The position numbers and the translations under genes were made by a program. Shown here piece by piece: positions 1-9,470 of a stretch of DNA of 64,000 nt. The DNA comes from Agapanthus africanus (lineage: Eukaryota > Streptophyta > Magnoliopsida > Asparagales > Amaryllidaceae), in assembly GCA_030015575.1 (NCBI GenBank), contig CM057344.1:593410410-593474409 (forward strand), written 5' to 3'. Below the pieces are notes generated by a model, which worked only from the letters and a program-made list of their open reading frames with translations, was not told the DNA's origin and made no database searches. Position 1 is the stretch's first letter, and each line of letters begins with the position of its first letter.

Positions 1-3
1 ACA

Positions 4-2538
4 ATGGCTGCACTCACTGAGCCAAAAGAAAGCTCTGAAACGTCTTCGGATGAGCGTCAAGAACAAGAAACCGACGCTGACTTTTTACGCAGAGTCCTCG
101 AAAAGAGGGACAAAGAAGCTGCAGAGCAAGCGGCTAACATAAAACAGATGGCGTTCCTCTTCCAAGATATGGTAGGGATGATGTTACAGCCGGACCCTCC
201 TGCCGAAGATCCTCCGATCGTCCTTGAAGACGACAGGGGAGAAACGTCAAATCCTCCGCCGGCTCTATCAACAGCCAAGGAGGAGGCAATCTCCAAAGTT
301 GACCTAGACGAATATATAGCTCAGCAGATCCGGGTTCATCAGGCGAATGAAGCGGCTGGGCAAATTGTTAGAACCGGACGACCGTATCCGAGCTGGTATG
401 ACCATATCAATTACCCGCCAGGATATACGATCCCTAAATTCCACGTATATAAAGGGACAGGGAATCCGCATCAGCATGTCGCTCAATTCAGGGCCTTATG
501 CGGCAATACTGGAGGCGATGACAAATTGTTGCTACGTCAATTCGTCGGCAGCTTAGCAGAAACAGCCTTTGAATGGTATTCGGAGCTACCTAACGACTCT
601 GTCAAAACATTTGCAGAGATGGAACTGCTGTTTACACAAAGATTCGCAAGTGCTAGTGAACGCACCCCGATTATAGCACTGATAAATGCCAGGATAAGGT
701 CAGGCGAAACATGTGTCCAATACGCAACACGATGGCGGAACCTATGGTCGAAATGCGAACAACGCATAGAAGAGGCTCCTGCGGTAGGCATGTTTGTGGG
801 CACTCTCGATCCGCAGGCGACCATCTCGCAATTCATGATGTTCTTCAGGCCGACCACCTTCCAGGCCTTGATCGACAAATTAGCCCAAATAGACCAGATG
901 GGCCATAGACCGTCTCCTCCAAGACCCGATCCCCGAAATGAGAAAGGAAAAGCGATCATCGTCGCCAACGCTCAGCAACAGCCGAGCAACTCAAAGCCGG
1001 TCGCTCGCCAAAACAACGTGCGTCCACGCCCATCCCTCGAAGAGAGGCTAGGACGTCCTTACTCGTTTCCTCAGAATAAAACGAGAAGACTGTTTGAGCT
1101 GGCAGTGCGTAACAGACTCATCAATCTGCCAAGTCCAAAGCGTCTGTCGCAGCCAGGCGATCTTAATAATCCCAATTATTGCCCTTACCACCAAACGGTA
1201 AGTCACCCGATTGAGGATTGTTTCGTCTTTAAGGGATGGATTGAGGATCAATACCTGCAAGGCAAGTTCACGCTGTCTGAAAGCTGGAAGGTAAACCCCC
1301 CACAGCCGCACTCTCCAAAGAAGACGGACACGCCGGGGGCAACTTGTTCTTTCGTCGAGGATGAAAACAATGGAGAAAACTTATCGGATGAATCCGAAGA
1401 CTACGTAGCGACTTGTCATGTGATTTCTCATTCACTGACGGATGAGGAGGAGGATCCTTGCGCTGAGAAATCAACGGCGGACCCTGAAACAGAAATTTCG
1501 CGGCCGTCAGACAAGTTGATCGATGCCTTCCTAAATGAAATTCGTTTGAAAGCAAAAGCCAATCAAGAGCATGAAATGGCCATACTGGAAAGAACCAAGG
1601 TATTCCCGTCAAATCAAAAGCCATACACTGCGGGTAAAAATAAATTCAAGACGAGGAAACGGTTCGCCAAAGCTCTATCAGTAGGAATGAAGCTACCGCC
1701 CTCCGAAGAAAATCCTTTCTCTGAGGTAGAGATGCATCCTAACTTCTGTTTATATCATCAGAAGATCATACATCCTACCGAAGACTGCGAGTCATTTAAC
1801 TGTTGGTGGCAAGGGTATGTCGCTTAAAAGCAACACTTCGACAGGACAAAGTGTGAAGCTTGTGGACATCGGAAAAATGCGATATATGAGCGCAAAAGAG
1901 CCACCGCCGACTGTCATATAGCCGACTTCAAGGGATCACAAATTATCACCTTTGGAAGCGACTCTGACGAAGAAGCTACCCCCAACTCTTCCATCGGGGA
2001 ATCTATTTCAAAAATAAAGGAATTGAGAATCTGCGAGAACGTTCAGCCGTGCAATCGCATGCTACTCGGAAAAAATCTCGGCCCCGTAAACAAAGGATCG
2101 AACAAAAAGGATAAAGGAAAAAGAAAAACGGCCCTCGTCGCCAGCACTCACCAACAATCAGGTGACCCTAGACCGGTTGCTTGCCAAAGCAACAAGCGGC
2201 AATCCCTCCAGGAAAAGTTGAAACGTCCTTACTCGTTTCCGCAAGATAAAACAAGGGGACTGTTCGAGCTGGCAGTGTGCGACAGACTCATTAATCTGCC
2301 GAATCCAAAACGTCCATTGCGGCCAGGCGATATTAATAATCCTAATTATTGCCCTTACCACCAAACGGTAGGTCATCTGATCGAGGATTTCTACGTCTTC
2401 AAGAACTGGGTTGAAGACCAATACCAACAGGGCAAGTTCGCGTTGTCCGAAATTTGGAAGGTGAACCCGCCACAACCGCATGCTCCGAAAAATATGGACA
2501 CGCCGGGGGCATCATGCTCATTCATAGAGAAAGCCTAA
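4..2538 (+). pseudogene. Gag polyprotein of a Ty3/gypsy-type TR-GAG-like element, split by one in-frame stop
   Basis: The ATG at 4 opens a frame of 607 codons to a TAA at 1825-1827. The same frame continues without another stop to 2538, so it is one 844-codon gag interrupted once. Residues 1-60 are acidic and helical. Residues about 145-270 match the plant retrotransposon gag core (YKGTGNPHQHVAQFRALCG, then AETAFEWYSEL). A Cys-Pro-Tyr-His...His...Cys motif sits at about residues 394-407 and recurs near 583-596. A third copy after the stop, near nucleotide 2350, has Phe in place of the last Cys. Such motifs are typical of gag in Tat-related gypsy elements. Gag proteins build the cytoplasmic particle that packages element RNA. 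No protease, reverse transcriptase, RNase H or integrase follows, which fits the TR-GAG class of non-autonomous elements. The 5' LTR lies outside the window. Whether the stop is a mutation or is read through is unknown. Confidence 0.8.
1051..2535 (+). repeat. Internally repeated C-terminal gag block (two clear copies and one degenerate)
   Basis: The block that starts RPYSFPQNKTRRLFELA (nucleotides about 1051-1365) recurs at about 2224-2535 with the same frame and order: RPYSFPQ, LINLP, CPYHQTV, a Trp/Asp linker, then a proline-rich end. A shorter degenerate version with the motif CLYHQKIIHPTEDC lies at about 1740-1790. The spacer between the two good copies has its own Cys-X2-Cys stretch (CEACGH) after the stop. 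This is a tandem duplication within the coding region of the element. Confidence 0.8.
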
Positions 2539-2540
2539 CG

Positions 2541-2660
2541 GACCACTACGTCCTAAAACTGGATAACAGACCGAAACGTCCTTAAACTAACAACGGACCG
2601 AGATGTCCTTAAACTAACGACGGACCGCAATGTCCTAAAACTTGCAAATGACCGAAACGT
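2541..2660. repeat. About 28-bp repeats carrying GGAC-N6-GTCC mini-hairpins
   Basis: Directly after the gag stop there are units of about 28 bases with the core (G/A)GACC-N4/5-GTCC followed by a TTAAACTAA-like spacer. GGAC and GTCC can pair across a six-base loop. The same unit recurs at 8850-9020 and in altered form at 24299-24345 and 25249-25400. Confidence 0.75.
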
Positions 2661-2704
2661 CGTTAAACTACTCCCAACCCGCAGCATCTTCAGGCTGACG
2701 TGTT

Positions 2705-3115
2705 AATAAAAAAAGGGTACGTCCACAAGCAAAATGGGCACGGATGAAAACCCAAAAGGGCTCCGTGAGTAAAAACAGCAGGGCTACCGACGAGTGTTCG
2801 TGAAAACCCGAAAGGGCACGACCTCGTTAAAAAAAAAAGAATAAAATAAAAGATAAAAAAAACGGTACGTCCACAAGAAAAATGGGCACGGATGAAAACC
2901 CGAAAGGGCTCCGTGAGTAAAAACAGCAGGGCTACCGGCGAGTGTTCGTGAAAACCCGAAAGGGCGCGACCTCGTAAAAAAAAAGAAGAAAAAATAAAGG
3001 TATGTCCATAAGCAAAAAGGGCACGGATGAAAACCCGAAAGGGCTCCGTGAGTAAAAACAGCAGGGCTACCGGCGAGTGTTTGTGAAAACCCGAAAGAGC
3101 GCAATCTCGTTAAAG
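2705..3115. repeat. Three tandem repeats of about 135-148 bp
   Basis: Units begin with GTACGTCCACAAG-like sequence near 2717, 2865 and 3000. They share the string GATGAAAACCCGAAAGGG, an 'acagcagggctacc' segment, and a second AAACCCGAAAGGG segment, separated by A-rich linkers. The units are non-coding and lie just downstream of gag. The reverse-strand reading frame across them is an artefact of the repeat. Confidence 0.85.
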
Positions 3116-3119
3116 AAAC

Positions 3120-3337
3120 ACTTATAGAATCCTCTCGACCCTGTAAGGAGAAACCACCTGCGTGAGATCCTTACGACTCACAAAGGAGCAACACACTTGG
3201 GGATCCCCACGATTCCTAAGGAGAAAATACACTTGCGAGATCCTCACGACTCGTAAGGAGAACTCTCTTATGGGACCCCCACGGCCCGTAAGATTTGAAA
3301 GTCTTAAGTTACAGAGGCCTAAACCTGTGCTTAAGCA
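3120..3337. repeat. Hairpin module, copy A (five hairpins plus a closing hairpin)
   Basis: Six successive inverted repeats. The loop is usually ATCCTCACGA or a close variant; the stems differ. Examples of stem halves: CTTATAG/CTGTAAG, GTGAG/CTCAC, CTTGGGGAT/ATTCCTAAG, CTTGCGAG/CTCGTAAG, CTTATGGG/CCCGTAAG, then CTTAAG...CTTAAG with ACAG/CTGT inside. Linkers resemble AGGAGAAAAYAC. Copies B, C and D (3470-3685, 6712-6929, 24887-25140) have the same order of hairpins. Confidence 0.8.
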
Positions 3338-3469
3338 ACCCCCACAACTTTCGACATTGCCCTACAAGTAGTCCAATATTGACCCTTGTATACAATCCAC
3401 GGGCATGAATAAATATTTCCCTAACAAAGTCCCATCCGTGACTAGGGATATGCTTGTACAGCAAACAAC

Positions 3470-3685
3470 ACTTGTAAGTTCTCTCGACTTATAAGGAGAA
3501 AACCCTTTTGTAAGATCCTTACGACTTACAAGAGAACATGCACTTAGGAATCCTCACGATTCCCAAGGAGAAAACACACCTACAAGATCCTCACGACTTG
3601 TAGGGAGAAATACCTTTGTGAGACCCTTACGGCTCATGAAGTCAAAAGCCTCAGTCGACGGGATCTTAACCCTATTCGCTAAGCC
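3470..3685. repeat. Hairpin module, copy B
   Basis: The same five-hairpin order as copy A, with stems such as CTTGTAAG/CTTATAAG, TTGTAAG/CTTACAA, CTTAGGAAT/ATTCCCAAG, CTACAAG/CTTGTAG and CTTTGTGAG/CTCATGAAG. The sixth, closing hairpin is eroded. The loops again read ATCCTCACGA or a close variant. Confidence 0.78.
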
Positions 3686-3707
3686 ACCTTTGTTCAACAT
3701 CGACGGA

Positions 3708-3844
3708 GGCAGATGATGATTCGCTCCTGGCAATATCCCAGTTGTAGCGATGCTGATGCCTAAACCGGTATTAAATTCCAAGTCCTTTCATGGCAAATGA
3801 TGATTCGCTCCTGGCAATATTCCAGTCGCAGCGATACTGATGCC
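3708..3844. repeat. Two copies of the 'GGCA...TGCC' nested hairpin element
   Basis: Copies at about 3708-3760 and 3792-3844. Each is about 53 bases: an outer GGCA/TGCC pair, then ATGATGAT, then an inner TCGCT/AGCGA pair, then CTGG/CCAG around a short loop. Further copies lie at 24586-24640, 24662-24716, 25160-25215, 25416-25470 and 25501-25556 in the second element. Confidence 0.75.
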
Positions 3845-3889
3845 AAGATTGGTATCGGATCCCAAATCCCCTACTCACGAGAAAGAAAA

Positions 3890-4140
3890 AAATCAGCGAG
3901 CCAAAAAAAAATGCATATGAAATAGCCGAAATGATTGGGCAACTCGCAATAAAAAATAGCGAGTAAAAATAAAATAAACAGCCGAAATTATTGGGCAACT
4001 CGCAATAAAAAGTAGCGAGTAAAAATAAAATAAACAGCCGAAATGATTGGGCACCGCGAAAAATAGCCGAAATGATTGGGCAATCGCGACCTTCGCGATA
4101 TAAAAGCTGAAATGATAGAGCATCGCGGAAAGAATAAAAA
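3890..4140. repeat. Tandem 'GCCGAAATGATTGGGCA' repeats with ACTCGC/GCGAGT hairpins
   Basis: Several copies of GCCGAAATGATTGGGCA alternate with short inverted repeats, ACTCGC...GCGAGT, and one TCGCGA...TTCGCGA pair near 4083. The arrangement recurs at 24410-24570. A-rich linkers make the reverse strand look open, but the encoded peptides are repeat artefacts. Confidence 0.75.
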
Positions 4141-4249
4141 AAAATGAAAGAATGAAACTTTTGCCCTACAGGTGAAATCACATCGATCCCTGTATATAAT
4201 CCAGGGGCACAGATAAAAAGGGAACAATACCTTCCCAACAGGCTCCACC

Positions 4250-5330
4250 AGAAAGCGAAGCCAAATCTCGACGGTTCATAGATAACCTAGAGACCATCTC
4301 GACATTTGTCGCAATATTACAGACACGATGTCAACAAATGAAGCAAAGGAAGGTCCCTAACTTCAGGGTCTCGACGTCAATATCGACAACTTAAAGATCA
4401 CCAACGGCGTTTCTCCTCACTTCAACTAGATGCAGACATGGCGTCAACAACTGACCTCAGAATCGCAACAAACGGAACCATGACAAAGTCCCTAGTTCCA
4501 AATCTCAATGGCCACGTCTAAAGCTTGGAGACCAACAACGGTGTGCCTCCTCATTCCAACAGGACACAGATGTTACACCATCAAGCAGAGCGATGGCAGA
4601 ATCCCAGCTTCACCTCAGCATTCGTCTCGATACAGTAGACGCAATGTCAACAACAGCGTTCCTCCGCAGTCCAGCTGGAGGCAGATGCAACGTCAACAAA
4701 AGACCTCACGGTCAAAACAAAGCGGAGTAACGGCAAAATCCCAACTCCACCTTAGCATTCGTCTCGTTACAACAGACGCAATGTCAACAACGGCGTTCCT
4801 TCGCAGCCCAGCGGGGTGTACATGCAAAGTTAACAAAAGACCCCATGGTCGAAACAAAGCGGAGTGATGGCAAAATCCCAGCTCCACCTCAGCATTCGTC
4901 TCAATATACCAGACGCAGTGTAAGCAAACGAAGCGAAGGCCACATTCGTAGCTTCAACGTCTTTATGGTAACTCACACAAAACCGGAAAGACAATCGGAG
5001 ACCATCTCACAGAAAGTGGTCACCTCCTTGACGTTCGTCTCGATACAGTAGACGATATATCAACCCCGGCGTTCTTCCTCCAACAGGATTTGGACACACC
5101 AAAGCAAACGAAGCGAAAGCCACATTCCTAACTTCGACGTCTTAACGGTAACTCACATAAAACCGGAAAGACAATCGGAGACCATCTCACATGAAGTGGT
5201 CACCTCCATGACGTTCGTCTCGATACAGTAGACGAAATGTCAACCTCAGCGTTCTTCCTCCAGCAGGGATTCAGACACACCAAAGCAAACGAAGCGAAGG
5301 CTAAATCCCTAGCTTCAGGGTCTTAACGGC
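4250..5330. repeat. Divergent repeats with CGTCT-N-AGACG inverted repeats
   Basis: Variants of CGTCTCGATACAGYAGACG recur many times; CGTCT and AGACG can pair. They are linked by 'agcgatggcaaaatccc' and 'acaaacgaagcgaaggc' segments. This region is the older, more divergent part of the array that becomes regular after 5330. The open frames here are repeat-derived; I see no gene. Confidence 0.7.
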
Positions 5331-6180
5331 AAGTCATATAAAACCGGAAAGACAATCGGAGATCATCTCGCACCAGTGTGGAGTGGTCACCACTTCGACG
5401 TCCGTCTCGATACAGCAGACGAGATGTCACCCCAACGTTCGTCTCGACACAGCAGACGTAACGTCATCAAACAAACGGAGCCACGGCAAAATCCCTAGTT
5501 CCCACTGTGACATTCGTCTCGATACAGAGGACGCAATGCCAGCAAACGAAGCGAAGGCTAAATTCCTAGCTTCAGGGTCTTAACGGCAAGTCATATAAAA
5601 CCGGAAAGACAATCGGAGATCATCTCGCACCAGTGTGGAGTGGTCACCACTTCGACGTCCGTCTCGATACAGCAGACGAGATGTCACCCCAACGTTCGTC
5701 TCGACACAGCAGACGTAACGTCATCAAACAAACGGAGCCACGGCAAAATCCCTAGTTCCAAACCTCGGCGGTTCACCAGTAACCTAGAGACAACCACGAC
5801 ATTCGTCTCGATACAGAGGACGCAATGCCAGCAAACGAAGCGAAGGCTAAATTCCTAGCTTCAGGGTCTTAACGGCAAGTCATATAAAGCCGGAAAGACA
5901 ATCGGAGATCATCTCGCACCAGTGTGGAGTGGTCACCACTTCGACGTCCGTCTCGATACAGCAGACGAGATGTCACCCTAACGTTCGTCTCGACACAGCA
6001 GACGTAACGTCATCAAACAAACGGAGCCACGGCAAAATCCCTAGTTCCCACCGCAACATTCGTCTCGATACAGCAGATGCAATGCCAGCAAACGAAGCAA
6101 AGGCCAAATTCCTAGCTTCAGGGTCTTAACGACAACTCATATAAAGCCCGAAAGACTATCGGAGATCATCCCCACACCAG
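5330..6180. repeat. Long tandem repeat, unit 257 or 289 bp
   Basis: The anchor AACCGGAAAGACAATCGGAG (with point changes) occurs at about 5342, 5599, 5888 and 6145, giving spacings of 257, 289 and 257. The longer unit has an extra block of about 32 bases (AACCTCGGCGGTTCACCAGT) in place of a short one. Units contain two or three CGTCT/AGACG inverted repeats. Non-coding interior of the TR-GAG-like element. Confidence 0.85.
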
Positions 6181-6479
6181 CGCGGAGTAGTTATGACTCA
6201 TCGGGGCTCTCCAAAATGAGCCTAACCTCAAGTAAAAAGCGGCATGGCAAATTCCTTGCGCTTGCTCTTCTGACGGTCAAACTGCCAAGGAGTATTGCTT
6301 GAAGACGTCTTGTCCAGCCCCCGAAGGGATCAGAGACACGGCAGTCGCGGGGCTACTCGAACAGCACGATTGCCTATCGAGGACTATATCAGCTTATGCG
6401 ACGGTACGATGGCCAAAACCCTAAGTACCACCAACCTTAACGGGCTTCTGTCGTAAAGAGCAGAGGTTAAATGCGACGT

Positions 6480-6620
6480 TAAGATGTTCTTGCGATATCT
6501 GCTCGATCCGTTTCGACTCGTGAGGAAATTGATGTCTTTGCGAGATTTTCTCGATGCGTCTCGACTCGTGAGATAAAGCCTTAGGCAATAGGGATTAAAA
6601 AACCTGTTTCCTAAGCACTG
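6480..6620. repeat. Partial hairpin module
   Basis: Two partial hairpins with loops near TTTCTCGATGCG and stem halves such as TTGCGAG/CTCGTGA, then a closing CCTTAGG...CCTAAG pair. They resemble hairpins 1 and 6 of modules A to D but the middle hairpins are missing. Confidence 0.55.
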
Positions 6621-6711
6621 GAACCCTGCAAGTCGGCCCAAAACGGTCTCTTGCATACTATCCACGGGTCACACTCTCCAAAGTCGAATCTCGATAAGGA
6701 GGGAAACAACC

Positions 6712-6929
6712 GCTTACGGGTCCTCTCGACTCGTAAGAGGGAAAACTCTTTTATAGGATCCTTACGACTTATAAGAGAAAACACACTTAGGAATCCTCAC
6801 GATTCCCAAGGAGAAAATACACCTACGAGATCCTCACGACTCGTAGGGAGAAAAGTCTTTATGAGACCCTCACGGCTCGTAAAGTTGAAAAGCCTTAGGT
6901 GACAGATCCTACCCCTGTCTCCTAAGCCA
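6712..6929. repeat. Hairpin module, copy C
   Basis: Best-preserved copy in the first element. Stem halves in order: CTTACGGG/CTCGTAAG, TTATAGG/CTTATAA, CTTAGGAAT/ATTCCCAAG, CTACGAG/CTCGTAG, CTTTATGAG/CTCGTAAAG, then CTTAGG-GACAG/CTGTC-CCTAAG. Compared with copy B, the fourth hairpin changed from CTACAAG/CTTGTAG, so both sides of the stem changed together. Confidence 0.8.
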
Positions 6930-7261
6930 TCACTACCCTGCAAAGAAGTCAAGATGGGTCGACCATCTATGGGCCACACTTGCCAAAGCTACATGCCACT
7001 GAAATGGAGAACTTACTCATAAGCGTATGAACTACTCCACGCCAGAGTGAGACAAAAAAAGAAATAGAAGGATGCGGCTCATGGAGTTAAGTGTTGGAAC
7101 TATATCCCTTAAGAGTTGAGATTTGAGTCAAAGATAAATGACGACGCTTGTGTCCGCTCGTTATCTTCTCAGATCAAGATTCTGAAAGTGATACATCAAC
7201 CCAAAACTGGCCATACGCCATGCATAACTCTGCATAACTCTGCACTACTTCACCCACGTAC

Positions 7262-7289
7262 ATACTTACGTGGGCAAAGTAGTGGGGGC
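7262..7289 (+). promoter_or_regulatory. Polypurine tract before the 3' LTR
   Basis: The G-rich run AAAGTAGTGGGGGCCATT directly precedes TGTTCCCACC. A purine tract next to a TG dinucleotide marks the start of a 3' LTR, where plus-strand DNA synthesis is primed. The second element has GATGGGGGAGCAATT directly before TGTTGGGGTC at 26572, an equivalent layout. Confidence 0.6.
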
Positions 7290-7339
7290 CATTTGTTCCC
7301 ACCAAAAATTTCTGCGCAAAAGAGTCCAAGGTATCAAAT

Positions 7340-7710
7340 GGCAGCGATACGCTTAAGGAAATACGAACCAGTATCTTCCGGGCTGTTTTTTGACAAACTC
7401 CCGAATGAGAAATGGATAAATTCTATTTGTATCGAAAGCATCTCGATAAAACCTTCGATTTGATATATTATGGGCCTCATAATTCATCCGGGATCAAAAG
7501 TTATGAGCAAATGTCTATGCACATGTGATTTAAGGAAGAAGATGCGAACCAGTATTTTCCGAGCTGTATTTTGACAAACTCCGGAACGAAAAACAGCTAA
7601 ATTCTGATGATATTGAAAGCATCTCGAAAAGACCTTCGATTTGATATATTATGGGCCTCATAATTCATCCGAGATCAAAAGTTATGAGCAAATGTGTTAT
7701 ACACGTGTAA
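7340..7710. repeat. Two tandem copies of about 181 bp in the LTR
   Basis: The string GAACCAGTAT at 7365 and 7546 starts two copies that share 'tgacaaactcc', 'gaaagcatctcga', TTCGATTTGATATATTATGG and 'tcaaaagttatgagcaaatg'. They differ by scattered substitutions. The repeat lies upstream of the promoter motifs, in the probable U3 region. Confidence 0.85.
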
Positions 7711-7750
7711 TCTAAAGTAATGCTCTACTACATGGGGAATGCATTTTTTA

Positions 7751-7800
7751 GTCCCACATCGGGAAAAGGAGAGCTGGCTTCTCTACCACTCCCATATAAA
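7751..7800 (+). promoter_or_regulatory. LTR promoter with USE-like motif and TATA box
   Basis: GTCCCACATCG at 7751-7761 matches the plant snRNA upstream sequence element (consensus RTCCCACATCG). TATAAA at 7795-7800 follows after 33 bases. In plant RNA polymerase II snRNA promoters these two elements are also separated by about 33-34 bases. Here the pair most likely drives element transcription; a true snRNA gene is not seen downstream. Confidence 0.55.
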
Positions 7801-7849
7801 TAAGAAGGGATACCTCTTAGAAAGGGTAGAGTAAAAATCCTCAAAGGAT

Positions 7850-8740
7850 TCAATACTCAAAGGAGCTTAGTTCTCCAAGATAGGAGCATGCTCCTCCATA
7901 ATGCGCATATGCGCAAGCGCCATGTGCGCTACGTGCAACGCACGTGTGCCTGCCATGCGGCACTACGTGCAACGCACGTGCGCACCACATGAGAATATTT
8001 AATAATATTAAAAGGAGCTTGTTCTCCATATATATAAGCTTTGCTTCTCCTCATAATGCGCATGTGCGCCACGTGCAACGCACGTATGCCCGCCATGCGG
8101 CACCACGTGCAACGCACGTGCGCACAACAGATAGTGCCTTGCACTTGCTATGAACCTCTGGTTCTCAGATAAATAAATAAATAAAAATAGTGCCTTGCAC
8201 TTGCTATGAACCTCTGGTTCTCAGATAAATAAATAAATAAAAATAGTGCCTTGCACTTGCTATGAACCTCTGGTTCTCTGAGACAGAAAGAAAGAAAAGA
8301 TTTTCTTTTCTCTTCTTTGATCTAGATTTAGATCATTAAAAAGTGCTCTGCACTCATTTTCTTGAATCCAAAAGATTCTTGGTGCTTTGCACTATTTGAA
8401 GGGCCAGGCCCAAACCAAAAAGACCTAGTAGGCCTAATTAAATTGCAAAGCAATAAATGGGCAGAGCCCAAATAAATTGATGCTTTGCATCCTTTATACA
8501 AGGGCAGAGCCCAAATAAAATTGATGCCTTGCATCATTCCTAAAAGGGCAGAGCCCAAAACAAATTGATGCTCTGCATCATTTCTGGGCAAGGCCCAAAT
8601 AAAAATAAAAAAAAGAAATGCAATGCAAAACCAAATAAAATGTTGAACATTTCAACTGGACTTAGCCCAATTTTGGCCATAAGTCCTTAAATTAAATTGA
8701 CTGAGCAAAATTGCTCTTCTAAATCAATTTACATCCGGTT
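7850..8740. repeat. Chain of short perfect hairpins in the LTR
   Basis: Successive inverted repeats with stems of 4-6 bases and loops of about 3 bases: GGAGCATGCTCC, ACGTGCAACGCACGT (several), GTGCCTTGCAC (three), GAACCTCTGGTTC (three), GGGCCAGGCCC, ATTGCAAAGCAAT, GATGCTTTGCATC, GGGCAGAGCCC (several), GATGCCTTGCATC, GATGCTCTGCATC. Between 8131 and 8290 a unit of 56 bp is repeated three times. Almost every stretch of this part can fold locally. Confidence 0.8.
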
Positions 8741-8743
8741 CGA

Positions 8744-9470
8744 GGGTACATCTCCGAACTCCTTTGACATCCGTCGTTGTAATTCCTCAACGACGTCAAA
8801 GAGGTGACGGGTCCCAACGACCACACATCGATACGGACTGCGGGGTCCTTAAACTCGTGGACCGAAACGTTCTTAAACTAACATCGGACCGAAACGTCCC
8901 TAAACTAACATCGGACCGAAACGTCCCTAAACTAATGATGGACCGAAACGTCCCTAAACTAATATTGGACCACCACGTCCCTAAACTGGAATATGGACCA
9001 CCACGTCCCTAAACTGGCACAATAGAGCCCAAATGCTCTTTTGTCGGACCTAAACGGTCCCGTTAAGTTGATCTTAGTCTCAAACTGGACTAACGTATCC
9101 TTAACAAACGTTTGAGTCGATCTTAGCCTCAAAAATGGCTAACGTATCCTCCAAACAGACTTTAGTCCCAAATTGGACTATGAATCTCCCAAACTGGAAC
9201 AATAGGGCCCAAACGCTCTTTTGACGGATCTAAACGATCACGTTAAGTTAATCTTAGTCTCAAACAGGACTAACGTATTCTTGACAAACGTTTAAGTTGA
9301 TCTTAGCCGCAACGCGACTAACGTATCCTTAAACTAAAAACACCAAACCCAAATCTAAGTAAATACGGATTTGGACTAATCCACGTCCTACGGGCGACGG
9401 CATTACTCAGTCTCCGTATACAATCCACGGGCAACCACAAACAAAACAAACACCCACGACACGAAGTGAA
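8744..9470 (+). repeat. Fragment of TR-GAG-like non-coding interior
   Basis: Six or more units of 28 bases with GGACC-N4/5-GTCC at 8850-9020, then longer repeats with TCTTAGTCTCAAAC-like and ACTAACGTATCC-like strings, and near 9414 the motif GTATACAATCCACGGGC. That motif also occurs at about 3389, 24778 and, altered, 4190 and 6655. This is a piece of the same type of element, joined directly after the LTR at 7290. No gene is present. Confidence 0.65.

Larger units (their letters stand above)
7290..8740 (+). mobile_element. Probable 3' LTR of the first TR-GAG-like element
   Basis: It begins TGTTCCCACC after a polypurine tract. It holds a TATA box (7795-7800), preceded by the motif GTCCCACATCG, then a transcribed part made of short hairpins and microsatellite-like repeats. 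The far end is not certain: the repeat type changes near 8740, where internal-type GGAC/GTCC units begin. No second copy of this LTR is in the window, so the boundaries are inferred. Confidence 0.5.

Noticed and set aside
3120..3337. CRISPR-like array (regular repeats with variable parts)
   Set aside because: The host is a plant; the constant part is the hairpin loop, the variable part is its own stem, and the units lie in a retrotransposon.
3771..4248. Minus-strand frames with repeated FxLFxxF peptides
   Set aside because: They are translations of the GCCGAAATGATTGGGCA repeats.
7929..8153. Short frames on both strands with Cys/His-rich peptides
   Set aside because: They follow the ACGTGCAACGCACGT palindromes in the LTR.
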